This document shows positions 20,041-28,386 of a stretch of 64,000 nucleotides of DNA, one piece after another. Below the pieces are notes generated by a model. The model saw only the letters and a program-made list of their open reading frames with translations. It made no database searches and was not told the origin of the DNA. A program made the position numbers and the translations under genes. The stretch is from Clostridiaceae bacterium (lineage in GTDB: Bacteria > Bacillota > Clostridia > Saccharofermentanales > DTU023), in NCBI GenBank assembly GCA_012518795.1, contig JAAYRL010000006.1, forward strand, positions 180,510 to 244,509. The letters run 5' to 3'. Every line of letters begins with the position of its first letter. Position 1 is the stretch's first letter.

Positions 20041-21187
20041 TAATATCCTCCTTCCGATCATAACCGGATGCCAGTTCCATAATTTGTTGATCCAAAGTAT
20101 AGTTGATGAAATTTATTTGCGAAATTATTTTGCCATATTCCATTCTCTTCGGACCGATCACACCGATTCGACCGGTAATTTTATTAGTTATTTTATAAGC
20201 AGCTGTTATAAAACTGCATTCTTCTAAACCCTTTAAGGTAATTTCCTGTCCTATACGAACCATATATGAAGGATTTTCTTTCATATATGGCTGTTCTTGT
20301 CTGGTCTTATTTAACTGTTCTATTTCTTCAACATCATTTGTTTCAGTAAGTTCCAGATCTACATTCATGCTTTCCCATTCACTCATGTATCCTGCCACAA
20401 TGCCTTCTTCATGCATTGTATCTAAAAAACTCTTGGCAAGGGATAATTCTTGAAATTCAGGATGATTAAATAATCTATGAGTTCCTTGAATATACAGTTC
20501 AATGTTCTCCGCTTGTTTAATCGAAACATATGCTTCAAATAAAACCTGATTCAATAGAGCTTCCGGTACCGGCACATCTTCTGCAGCCGCAGATATCGTA
20601 ATCAATGTAATTTGATCCAGTTTTTGTCCGCTTAATTTCTGCTCAATAATTTTACTGATTAAATGCAAATCTTCTTGTTTTATTTCATGTGGTATTCTGA
20701 TCATCCGATCTTTAACAATACCCGGAGATAAAACTACAACCACCAGAGCTTTACCGGGTTCGATCATCAATAACTTTATTTGTTCCAAACTGGTATCACT
20801 GTATCTTGGAGAAATAACCAATGAAGGAAAATCCGTTTGTTCCGACAATACATTTGCTGACTGACGCACTAAAGTAGTAACTTCATTCATATGATCGCTG
20901 AAGAAACTCTCAATCTTATCTTGATCAGTTTGTGAAACAGGCTTTAAATCTAAAAGCAAATCGATATAGGCACGATAACCTTTATCCGAAGGTACTCTGC
21001 CGGCAGAAGTATGAGGTTTTTCCAAATAACCCAATTCCTCCAATTCACTCATTTCATTGCGCACTGTAGCTGAGCTGACACCCAACTTGTATTTATCAAC
21101 TAAATACTTGGAGCCGACAGGTTCAGCATTTAAAACATAATCATCGATAATCGCTCTTAAAATATGTCTTTTACGTTCAGTTAACAA
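20012..21187 (-). CDS. hrcA: Heat-inducible repressor HrcA
   Basis: HrcA binds the CIRCE operator and represses the class I heat-shock genes; its folding depends on GroE. This 391-residue protein has an N-terminal winged helix containing SSATVRNEMSELEELGYLEKPHTSAGR and the central and C-terminal HrcA domain. The start codon is TTG at 21187, with GGAG 6 nt upstream. It is the first gene of hrcA-grpE-dnaK-dnaJ-prmA and lies 57 nt after the CIRCE element, so it autoregulates. Confidence 0.96.
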   Translation of the reverse strand: MLTERKRHILRAIIDDYVLNAEPVGSKYLVDKYKLGVSSATVRNEMSELEELGYLEKPHTSAGRVPSDKGYRAYIDLLLDLKPVSQTDQDKIESFFSDHMNEVTTLVRQSANVLSEQTDFPSLVISPRYSDTSLEQIKLLMIEPGKALVVVVLSPGIVKDRMIRIPHEIKQEDLHLISKIIEQKLSGQKLDQITLITISAAAEDVPVPEALLNQVLFEAYVSIKQAENIELYIQGTHRLFNHPEFQELSLAKSFLDTMHEEGIVAGYMSEWESMNVDLELTETNDVEEIEQLNKTRQEQPYMKENPSYMVRIGQEITLKGLEECSFITAAYKITNKITGRIGVIGPKRMEYGKIISQINFINYTLDQQIMELASGYDRKEDINGEKKEEQA

Positions 21188-21244
21188 TTATTACTCCAAT
21201 TTATTAATCTATTACCAAAGTATCATTCAAGGTTTATTTGCATT

Positions 21245-21271
21245 TTAGCACTCTTCAGCTTAGAGTGCCAA
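21245..21271 (-). promoter_or_regulatory. CIRCE operator
   Basis: TTAGCACTC, a 9-nt spacer and GAGTGCCAA: the known HrcA-binding inverted repeat with one mismatch from the consensus. It lies just downstream of the -10 element of the hrcA promoter and upstream of the hrcA start, where bound HrcA would block transcription. Confidence 0.96.
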
Positions 21272-21275
21272 AATA

Positions 21276-21304
21276 ACTTTATCACCCCGGTTTATAAGTG
21301 TCAA
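21276..21304 (-). promoter_or_regulatory. Sigma-A promoter of the heat-shock operon
   Basis: On the minus strand TTGACA (21304-21299), a 17-nt spacer and TAAAGT (21281-21276) lie immediately before the CIRCE operator. The perfect -35 box and 17-nt spacing make this the likely start of the hrcA operon transcript. Confidence 0.75.
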
Positions 21305-21576
21305 CTGATGGAAAGCAAAGAATTATGTAAAAATTTGAACTGAAAGTGAAACAAGAGATCTCTACAATAAATTAACCCAAAAGCCAATTTATGATATTGA
21401 TTTTTTTGATCCCTGTATATACATGGTAATTTTCATTTAACTGCAAACTAATTTACTATGTTAGATATATTTTCATTCAACTGAAAATATTCAGAGTTTA
21501 TCTATAAACTATTCAGTTAAGTATAAGCTATATTTGATTTCTGAAAATTTTGATAAGAAAGATATATAAAATTTTT
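21305..21576. other. AT-rich intergenic region
   Basis: About 270 bp of AT-rich sequence lie between the heat-shock promoter and the end of the ABC permease gene. I see no gene, RNA or convincing terminator in it. Confidence 0.5.
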
Positions 21577-22308
21577 TTACAAAATCCACTTTCTGTTTAT
21601 ATTATGTCTACTAATCAAAAATAATACTACAGAAAATAATATTAACATACCAAAAGACAACGTTGGAGAAAGAGTATTTACTCCTGTAACAGCACCTTTA
21701 AGTATGTCCGCTCCGTAAGTAAGTGGCAATAAGTAGGAAATTGGACGTAAAAATACCGGCAGATCTGAAATAGGTACGAATAATCCGCAAAGAAACAGCA
21801 TTGGAAAGCGGAAGAAATTTGAAAAGGTTTGTGCCTCAAATACTTGTTTGGCAGATACTGCAATCAATAGTCCCATTAATGCTGAACTTACAGCAATCAT
21901 AAAAACAGTCGGTAGAATTATTCCGAAGTTGACTCCTCTTAAATCTTTGAAGAAGCTTGCAAATATTATCGGAACAAAGGCATTAAATATCCCAAATAGT
22001 ACTGTTCCCGCTATTTTTGCCAAGACCAGAACATTTATACTTATAGGTGCCAACAACAGACGTTCAAAGGATCTGCCACTACGTTCAAAAGTAATAGTAA
22101 CAGCAAGCATTGATGTCGTACCGAATAAAACACTCATAGCCATCAAACCCGGTAATAGTTTCAAAACATTTTCTCCCGGAGAACGAATAAGTTGCATTAA
22201 GGTCCACGATAGAGGGAAGATGATACCCCAGCTGATATTTGGCGGTTTAAGATAATAATTTTTAATATCTTTTTTTAAAATATTCCAAAAAGCGATACGA
22301 CTCCTCAT
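21577..22308 (-). CDS. ABC-2 type permease
   Basis: A 243-residue membrane protein with six hydrophobic segments in the ABC-2 arrangement. The conserved loop TFERSGRSFERLLLAPIS follows the second segment, and a FPMLFLCGLFVPISDLP segment lies near the end, as in drug/daunorubicin-type exporters. Its start overlaps the stop of the ATPase gene by 4 nt (ATGA). Together they form an exporter under the ArsR-type regulator upstream. Substrate unknown; metal-linked stress is possible given the regulator. Confidence 0.92.
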   Translation of the reverse strand: MRSRIAFWNILKKDIKNYYLKPPNISWGIIFPLSWTLMQLIRSPGENVLKLLPGLMAMSVLFGTTSMLAVTITFERSGRSFERLLLAPISINVLVLAKIAGTVLFGIFNAFVPIIFASFFKDLRGVNFGIILPTVFMIAVSSALMGLLIAVSAKQVFEAQTFSNFFRFPMLFLCGLFVPISDLPVFLRPISYLLPLTYGADILKGAVTGVNTLSPTLSFGMLILFSVVLFLISRHNINRKWIL

Positions 22309-23267
22309 TTACGACCTCCTTTTTTCTCATCCCTTTTAAGCACAGAAGATTCTATGCCGGTCAGCTTGACGAATACATCTTCTAAAGAAGGACGCAGCTC
22401 TGTTGCCTCGTATACATCAATTCCTTTATCATGCAGAAAATTCATAACAGGTAGTAACGGAATTCGTTCTTCCGATTTCATAATCATAGTATTGTCAGAT
22501 TGAATAGTTGCTATGCTTCCCTCGAAATTACTTTGAAGTTCAGCAGTAAGATTTTCAGCAAATTTACTTGTCACAAACCGAATAACATGACCATGGGAGA
22601 CACTATCCATTAATTCAGTGACAGTTCCTGATGCAACTATTTGGCCTTTCGCAATAAAAGCGATACGGTCACATAGACGCTCGGCTTCTTCTATATAGTG
22701 GGTGGTGAGAAAGACTGTCGTTCCTTGCTCTTTCAAAGCCTTTATCCTTTTTCGAATTTGCCTTGAACTTTCCACATCAATCCCGGTTGTCGGTTCATCC
22801 AAAAACAAGATTTCCGGCGAATGTATCAATGCTGCGGCTATTGTAAGTTTACGCTTCATTCCCTTGGAATAAGCTTTAAAAGATCGTTTTGCGGCATCTT
22901 TCAAACCAAACTCTTCTAGAAGATGTCGGGCTTTTACTTCTCTTTCATCTTTTTCCATACCATATAAAGCGGCACAAAAACATAAGTTTTCAAAACCGTC
23001 CATTTCATTGTAAAGATTGCTTTCATCAGCAACAATACCCATTATAGATTGGGCTTTTTTTGTCTGTTTTCTTACATCTATGCCATTTATAAAAATTTCT
23101 CCTGCAGTAGGTCTGGACAGACCTATCATCATGTTTATCGTAGATGTTTTTCCTGCACCGTTCGGTCCTAAAAACCCGAAAATTTCTCCCTTTTGAACTT
23201 CAAAAGAAATATTGTTTACAGCAGTAAAGTCACCATATGTTTTTCTTAAGTTAGTAACATTGATCAT
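22305..23267 (-). CDS. ABC transporter ATPase
   Basis: A 320-residue ATPase with Walker A GPNGAGKTS, signature YSKGMKRKL, Walker B LFLDEPTTGID and the switch His (LTTHYIEEAE), plus the C-terminal domain of the daunorubicin-resistance ATPase family. The frame opens at GTG 23285, which overlaps the regulator stop codon (TAGTG). AAGGATCGAG precedes ATG 23267, and the domain begins there, so 23267 is preferred; the GTG cannot be excluded. Middle gene of the regulator-ATPase-permease operon. Confidence 0.94.
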   Translation of the reverse strand: MINVTNLRKTYGDFTAVNNISFEVQKGEIFGFLGPNGAGKTSTINMMIGLSRPTAGEIFINGIDVRKQTKKAQSIMGIVADESNLYNEMDGFENLCFCAALYGMEKDEREVKARHLLEEFGLKDAAKRSFKAYSKGMKRKLTIAAALIHSPEILFLDEPTTGIDVESSRQIRKRIKALKEQGTTVFLTTHYIEEAERLCDRIAFIAKGQIVASGTVTELMDSVSHGHVIRFVTSKFAENLTAELQSNFEGSIATIQSDNTMIMKSEERIPLLPVMNFLHDKGIDVYEATELRPSLEDVFVKLTGIESSVLKRDEKKGGRK

Positions 23268-23284
23268 TTTCTCGATCCTTATCA

Positions 23285-23674
23285 CTAATTTTCGTTCTTT
23301 TTGCCGTGGCAGAATTCCTTAACTTCATCCCTGCATTTGTCTTTTTTGTGGCAATATTTCTTTTCATCAGCAGGGCAGTCATCGCGTTTTTCCGGTTGGC
23401 AAGCCTCCCGCTTTGTAGCAGCAAGGGCCTCAATCTTTTTAGCCAATTCGTGTAATACTTCCCGCTCTACAGAATAGTGCATAAAATATCCGCGTTTTTC
23501 TCCGACAAGTAGACCTGCCTCGCGTAATACCTTCAGATGCTGTGATATGGTTGCCTCTGTCAATTGCAATTCATTAGCTAAGGCACGTACACAATAATTA
23601 TGTTTCAAGAGTAATTTTAAAATACTCATACGTGATTCATCGGCAATAGCTTTTAATACTTTTGTTTTATCCAT
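23285..23674 (-). CDS. ArsR-family repressor with Cys/His-rich tail
   Basis: A 129-residue winged-helix regulator. The domain (about 1-85) has the ArsR pattern, including ISQHLKVLREAGLLVGEKRGYFMHYSV. A tail of about 38 residues carries Cys and His in CQPE, DDCP, KYCHKKDKC and EFCHGKK, a probable metal-binding segment. ArsR proteins usually dissociate from DNA on metal binding. A perfect palindrome just upstream is the probable operator, so it would control itself and the exporter genes with which it overlaps. GGAGG precedes ATG 23674. Confidence 0.9.
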   Translation of the reverse strand: MDKTKVLKAIADESRMSILKLLLKHNYCVRALANELQLTEATISQHLKVLREAGLLVGEKRGYFMHYSVEREVLHELAKKIEALAATKREACQPEKRDDCPADEKKYCHKKDKCRDEVKEFCHGKKNEN

Positions 23675-23688
23675 AATAGTCCTCCATG

Positions 23689-23718
23689 AATTTAATTAGG
23701 TATTAACCTAATTAAATT
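23689..23718 (-). promoter_or_regulatory. Probable ArsR-family operator palindrome
   Basis: A perfect 13-bp inverted repeat, AATTTAATTAGGT with a 4-nt centre, overlaps the end of the -10 box and the likely transcription start. A further half site, ACCTAATTAG, lies at 23746-23755 just upstream of the -35 box. The placement fits repression by the adjacent regulator. Confidence 0.8.
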
Positions 23719-23744
23719 CTATCAAAAGGATTTGATTAGCTCAA
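23716..23744 (-). promoter_or_regulatory. Promoter of the ArsR-ABC operon
   Basis: On the minus strand TTGAGC (23744-23739), a 17-nt spacer and TAGAAT (23721-23716). It is about 45 nt before the regulator start and is flanked by the operator half sites. Confidence 0.7.
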
Positions 23745-23759
23745 TACCTAATTAGATCC

Positions 23760-24055
23760 TTTTTCATATTTTATTGTCAGGACGCTAAGAAAAGAATTTA
23801 ATATTATTAAATAACTTCTATTTCAATTTATTACGCTTTCCGCCATCTAAATTCAGTATAAACATTTTAAATTATCATTCATTATACATTTTAATACGTT
23901 ACCGGACAGCCGTTGTCTTACAAGTGCACGAAGCTTCCGGGGTAATAAGAATCCGATTTTGACGTGTACGTATCGGGCTGAGAGTGGTATATTTTGTTCT
24001 GATATTTACAGTAGTGTGCACTTATGAAGAATGATCCTGAACCGGGTGAAAAGTC
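23760..24055. other. Non-coding stretch with scattered inverted repeats
   Basis: No gene seen. It contains AAGTGCAC (23922-23929) and its inverse GTGCACTT (24016-24023), with a shorter CCGAT/ATCGG pair between them, so a loose hairpin of about 100 nt is possible. The ends faintly recall the TGCACAC hairpin family at 14.5 kb, but the match is too short to group them. Confidence 0.4.
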
Positions 24056-24739
24056 TTAAAATAAAACTTTTTTGTTCAAACCAGTATCACTCCAAGAAAA
24101 CATATATGCATTTTTAATAGGATTAGATTTAATCACATAAAATTCATAATTATCCCAAACAATCGCTACTTGATTTTCTATTGCAATCGCATCTGTTATC
24201 TGTCCGGAATAGAACTCATTAAAGCCTGCTCTTTCAGGCTCATCATAATGAGGACAATGTAAATAAGGAATGATGCCCAAACCTTTAACCCATTTATGTT
24301 TTGGATTTTCGATATCTTCTATAAACTCACTATCACTATGTCCGGCGATAAACCAGCATATAGAACCTGCACTTAATCCTGATAGTATTTTGCCACTTTT
24401 ATGAGCATTGATTAATGCTTTGTCTACACTATACTTCCTCCAAACTTCCATCATATAAGCAGTGTTTCCACCACCTACATAAATGATATCCGCACATTCA
24501 ATCTTCTCATTAACTTCTTCAATATTCACATCAGTATTACACAGATGCAAGGTGTCTGTTTTACATCCTAAATTTTCATATAAACCATTAATCGTTTGAA
24601 TATAAGTCTCAGCATCTTTACTTGCTGTAGGAATAAATAAGAAATTTGGTTTTTCTTTTTTTGATGACTCAACAATAAATTTATCTATGTCATAAGTTTC
24701 ATTTTTGGATACTTCTCCGCCACCAATTGCTACAATCAT
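24056..24739 (-). CDS. Family S51 peptidase (peptidase E / cyanophycinase-like)
   Basis: A 227-residue cytosolic protein of the S51 serine peptidase family. It shows the glycine-rich start IVAIGGGEV, the YVGGGNT segment and the nucleophile motif GLSAGSICW. Family members include dipeptidase E, which cleaves Asp-X dipeptides; the exact specificity here is not evident. A ribosome site (GGAGGATG) precedes the start at 24739. It stands alone, with about 320-380 bp of non-coding sequence on each side. Confidence 0.88.
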   Translation of the reverse strand: MIVAIGGGEVSKNETYDIDKFIVESSKKEKPNFLFIPTASKDAETYIQTINGLYENLGCKTDTLHLCNTDVNIEEVNEKIECADIIYVGGGNTAYMMEVWRKYSVDKALINAHKSGKILSGLSAGSICWFIAGHSDSEFIEDIENPKHKWVKGLGIIPYLHCPHYDEPERAGFNEFYSGQITDAIAIENQVAIVWDNYEFYVIKSNPIKNAYMFSWSDTGLNKKVLF

Positions 24740-25060
24740 TTACATCCTCCTCCAATAATAAAAATTTATTTTTTTGATAAAAAGTACCTTTTCACTTAAT
24801 TTCACTTAATTTCATTTAGTTATTTCTTTAGTATTTGACTTGAAACCCAGCCATCAGCGTTACTATTTGCCGTTGTCATAATTATGGCATGTTACCCTGT
24901 AGCGGAGTCGAAAATAATCTATTTTAAATCATAGACCCACTTAACACCTTCTTTTTCCAGTGTCTTTAATCTTAAAATAACTCTAAGAAATACAGCAATT
25001 TTTGAATTTCGTACTTTGTGTCAGCATGGTTATTTTTTGTCGTTTTCAAATGATATTTTA
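24740..25060. other. Non-coding stretch between hemW and the S51 gene
   Basis: No complete gene. On the minus strand, 25013 to 24921 reads for about 33 codons as a plausible protein C-terminus (including LRLKTLEKEGVKWVYDLK, then a stop) right after an in-frame TGA. It could be a gene remnant; I cannot identify it. Confidence 0.35.
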
Positions 25061-26245
25061 TCAAACAAATTCAATGAAAACCTGATTTCCGAAATCCAGG
25101 CCTTTTTCGGTAAGAAGATAAGCTTTTGTATTGGAATTGTACGAAATTAAATCTTTATTGAGCAAACGCTCAAGTTCAGCGTCGAAAGGATGATTTATAC
25201 TGAAACGTTGTTTGAATTTGTCAGGTGAAAAACCTTCAGCTAAGCGGAAAGCCAGCATTGCATATTCTTGCATCGCTTGAAAAAAGTTCACCGGTTCAAG
25301 TTCCGCGCTAGCAAACGGATTATCCGACCATTTCTTAAATGAACGGACATTACCGCGTCTGATGCCGTTATAATAACTATGAGCTGCAGGTCCTATTCCC
25401 AGATAAGGTTTGGTGCTCCAGTAGTTATAATTATGTTTGGAATAAAATCCGGGTTTTGTGGTTGAAGAAAGTTCGTAATAGTGATATTGATGCTGTTCAA
25501 AAAGATGAAGTAAATTTCGATACATCATTCGTTCCAAATCATCCGATGGTAATAATTCAGGGTGAGCTGCATATTTTTTATAAAACAAAGTACCTTGTTC
25601 CAAAATCAAAGAATAAAAACTGACATGAGGAATTTCGAGTTCTATCAATTGCCCGGCACTTTCAAGCACGTCATTTAGGGTTTGACCCGGTAAACCGAAC
25701 ATTAAATCACAACTGATATTTTCGATTCCGGATTCTCGGATCAAATTCACTATTATTAAAAAATCTTCATAACTATGTAAGCGCCCGATTTTTTGCAGAA
25801 GAGAATCTTGTTTTGCTTGATAACCTATGGATATTCGATTTGCCCCCGCTTCAATTGCAGCTGATACCGTATTATGACCAATCGGTTCAGGATTAACTTC
25901 AATTGTGAATTCCAAATCTTGGGCAAAACCGATTTCTTTTCGGATTAAACTAATGACAGATGTCATAACATCAGGCGGTAAAACAGAAGGCGTTCCGCCA
26001 CCCATATAAAAGGTTTTTAATCTATTTAAACATAGATTGTTTTGTTTAATATCGGACAAAGTTGCAGCCAACTCTGTTTGTAAGCCTTGGTAAAATGCAG
26101 AAAAATCAGCAACTTTTGAACTAATCGAATAATAATCACAATATCCACATTTTCTAGTACAAAAAGGAACATGAATATAGAGACTCTCGATCGGATCCGA
26201 AATATTAGGATTTTTCAGTTTTGATTCTTCTGAACTTTTGGACAA
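25061..26245 (-). CDS. hemW: Radical SAM heme chaperone HemW-like protein
   Basis: A 394-residue radical SAM protein with the HemN/HemW arrangement: YIHVPFCTRKCGYCDYYS binds the 4Fe-4S cluster through Cys29, Cys33 and Cys36; YMGGGTPS and the SIGYQAKQDSLLQKIGR segment follow, with a C-terminal HemN domain. HemW proteins insert heme rather than oxidise coproporphyrinogen, and are usually found near hrcA-dnaK in Firmicutes, as here. The extra cysteine of the HemN CxxxCxxCxC motif is absent (CDYYS), which favours HemW. Confidence 0.92.
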   Translation of the reverse strand: MSKSSEESKLKNPNISDPIESLYIHVPFCTRKCGYCDYYSISSKVADFSAFYQGLQTELAATLSDIKQNNLCLNRLKTFYMGGGTPSVLPPDVMTSVISLIRKEIGFAQDLEFTIEVNPEPIGHNTVSAAIEAGANRISIGYQAKQDSLLQKIGRLHSYEDFLIIVNLIRESGIENISCDLMFGLPGQTLNDVLESAGQLIELEIPHVSFYSLILEQGTLFYKKYAAHPELLPSDDLERMMYRNLLHLFEQHQYHYYELSSTTKPGFYSKHNYNYWSTKPYLGIGPAAHSYYNGIRRGNVRSFKKWSDNPFASAELEPVNFFQAMQEYAMLAFRLAEGFSPDKFKQRFSINHPFDAELERLLNKDLISYNSNTKAYLLTEKGLDFGNQVFIEFV

Positions 26246-26368
26246 AACATCCTCTTTTCTTGAAAATCAATTCACCGATCAAGTTGCAGGGGCAAATTAC
26301 AAGAACAAATGATGAATTTAAATTCTTATATTAACATTCAATGCTTCGATTAGGAAACCATAGGCAAA

Positions 26369-27085
26369 CTATGGTTTGATATAACTGGTAGCATCAGCCG
26401 GTATTTGAATTTGATTGTAGTCTCGTTTTGCCCAATCAAACACTTGTGTTAAGCGTTTGACAAAATCTTGGTAACTGGCCGATTTATTGTTTGCGATTTT
26501 CATATTTCGAGAAATTTTTTCAGCCCATAAATGTTTATATGCACCGACCGCAGGATAGCCTATTTGTATTAAATTCTCAGCTCCCGAACCCATGATCGCA
26601 CGAGCAAGTACCTCCCACGTTCCGCAAATTGAATCTTGTTGATAATGAACCAAGACGGAAGTTTTAATATCGGGATACGCAGTCAGCAAAGCAGTTGTAT
26701 CACCTAATAACCAAGCTTCCGTTTCTTCTGTCGGAATTCCGATCACAAAATATTTATTAGGAGCCTCTTTGCGTACGACATATTCAATATTACGATAAAT
26801 TTCACCGGCATCATCATTATCGGCATCTAAAACTATTACCAGAATAATTTCCTGATCTGAATAGACTTTATGGTAAGCACGAATTTTTGCAGGTAATAAA
26901 TCAAGCAGAGAGCTGGCAAAAGCTTTCGGTTTCTGATCAATATCATCAGGTAATCTACCCTTACCCCTATGGGGTAAAATATTAACTTTACTAATCAGAT
27001 TTTGATAAGCCGGAAGTATTTCGCTAATAATTTGCGACAGTACCGGAACACTTGATTTATCTTCAGTTAAAATTTCAATAATCAT
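26369..27085 (-). CDS. TOPRIM-like DUF4276-type protein, partner of AAA ATPase
   Basis: A 238-residue soluble protein. The pattern fits a small TOPRIM-type nuclease or DUF4276/RloB-like fold: an N-terminal acidic motif (EILTED, Glu4/Glu8), a central VLDADNDD (Asp87/89/91/92) after a hydrophobic strand, and the IPTEETEAWLLGD segment (117-129) typical of DUF4276. It overlaps the end of the ATPase gene by 4 nt (ATGA), so the two are translated together. Such ATPase plus TOPRIM pairs occur in phage-defence systems of the OLD/PARIS/AbiL kind. Family assignment is by motif only. Confidence 0.7.
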   Translation of the reverse strand: MIIEILTEDKSSVPVLSQIISEILPAYQNLISKVNILPHRGKGRLPDDIDQKPKAFASSLLDLLPAKIRAYHKVYSDQEIILVIVLDADNDDAGEIYRNIEYVVRKEAPNKYFVIGIPTEETEAWLLGDTTALLTAYPDIKTSVLVHYQQDSICGTWEVLARAIMGSGAENLIQIGYPAVGAYKHLWAEKISRNMKIANNKSASYQDFVKRLTQVFDWAKRDYNQIQIPADATSYIKP

Positions 27086-28386
27086 ACGTTTTCAAAATAA
27101 CCGCTATACCAAAGTGAGCCCAGACCAACTCCTTCTTGATACATTGCTTTTATCACCGGATTATTCTCTATATAACGGGCCGTAATTTGCGGTTGATTGT
27201 CAGCATCAACAGTGCGATCAAATGACCATACTTCCTCAGGAGCAAAAGCATCCAGCATATTGGCACTATGAGTTGAAATAAAAATCTGGGATTCCGGATT
27301 GCGAATTGAATAATCTCTCAATTCAATCAATAAAGCATTAATCATCTCATAATACAGACCGGCATCAGGTTGATCTAAGGCAATGATCGGTCTTCGATCA
27401 GCCAGAATTAAATAAAGTATCAACAGCTTCAAATTGCCTGCACCGATAATCGAATCGGAAGCGGTCAGATCAATTTTGTTACCGGAAGGCAGATTGTCAT
27501 TCAAACGTTTTAATAAGCTTTTATATTGCTTCGGATTTTCCGAACGCAAGTAAGATAAAAAATTTTCAATATTGGTAGCATTACGATTCAGATGTTTATG
27601 ACCACCGATTTGTATGTTTTTCGAGGTTTGATTAGGTAATTTGTTCAGTTGAGCAAAGTAGAATCTGGTCATTTTTTGGTATAACCAAACCAAAATTTGA
27701 TATTGCTGCATTCTGCCATAAATAGATAAAGCAGAAATTTTACGTTCAGTAAGCTGTACTGTTTCTCTTTGAGACGAAAGATCTGTTTGTACCTCAAATT
27801 CGGTTTTGCTCTCCGGATCTGATGAAGTTGGAATCTGAATATAACCTTGCCCTTGTTCAATATCTAAAAGAGTTATTTTGTTTATTTCACAAGAATCAAC
27901 CGTGATTTGCTGTACCAATTCTTTTTTTACAAAAGGTCGATAGTTGTGATCTGCGGCAATCATGACTAAATAACGCAGATAACAGCTCAATTCAAAATGC
28001 TTAAAAACAAGATCGAATTCCAAAACAGCTCCGTTTCTTACATAAGAAGTCATCAATTCATAAAAACTTCCTTGTTTGCTTTTGTTGGCAGCTATTTGAG
28101 CATCACGTTTCAAAAGATTCGAGACAAATTCCAGGGCTTCAAAAACTGTTGTTTTGCCTGAATCATTAGGACCGATTAAGACGGTAAACTGCTGTAAAGA
28201 ATCAAACTCTTTCAATTGAGCAACTTGCGTCGTTCGCTCAAGTTTTTTCGGATCTAGACCCAGCTTTAATTCCTGTAGCAATGCATAATTTTTGATACTA
28301 ATTCCAACTAACATTTTTTTAATTTTTAAATTAATTATTCCGGTTTGCTTATACTTGTTAATTATATTAACACAGAAAACTTGCAT
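27082..28386 (-). CDS. AAA15/OLD-type ABC ATPase
   Basis: A 434-residue ATPase of the SMC/OLD-related type. Walker A IGPNDSGKTT (71-80) and the switch motif ISTHSAN (His373) are clear. The Walker B segment reads PIIALDQPDAGL (333-344), so the usual catalytic Glu after the Asp is Gln339. An insertion of about 230 residues separates the two lobes. ATG 28386 overlaps the stop of the SPFH gene (TAATG). The conserved domain begins near Met25 (28314), an alternative start with a poor ribosome site. The TOPRIM-like gene overlaps its 3' end. Confidence 0.8.
   Translation of the reverse strand: MQVFCVNIINKYKQTGIINLKIKKMLVGISIKNYALLQELKLGLDPKKLERTTQVAQLKEFDSLQQFTVLIGPNDSGKTTVFEALEFVSNLLKRDAQIAANKSKQGSFYELMTSYVRNGAVLEFDLVFKHFELSCYLRYLVMIAADHNYRPFVKKELVQQITVDSCEINKITLLDIEQGQGYIQIPTSSDPESKTEFEVQTDLSSQRETVQLTERKISALSIYGRMQQYQILVWLYQKMTRFYFAQLNKLPNQTSKNIQIGGHKHLNRNATNIENFLSYLRSENPKQYKSLLKRLNDNLPSGNKIDLTASDSIIGAGNLKLLILYLILADRRPIIALDQPDAGLYYEMINALLIELRDYSIRNPESQIFISTHSANMLDAFAPEEVWSFDRTVDADNQPQITARYIENNPVIKAMYQEGVGLGSLWYSGYFENV

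Noticed and set aside
24921..25013. Short gene or gene remnant with a plausible C-terminus
   Set aside because: Only about 33 codons, no start codon or ribosome site, and no family recognised; noted under the intergenic entry.
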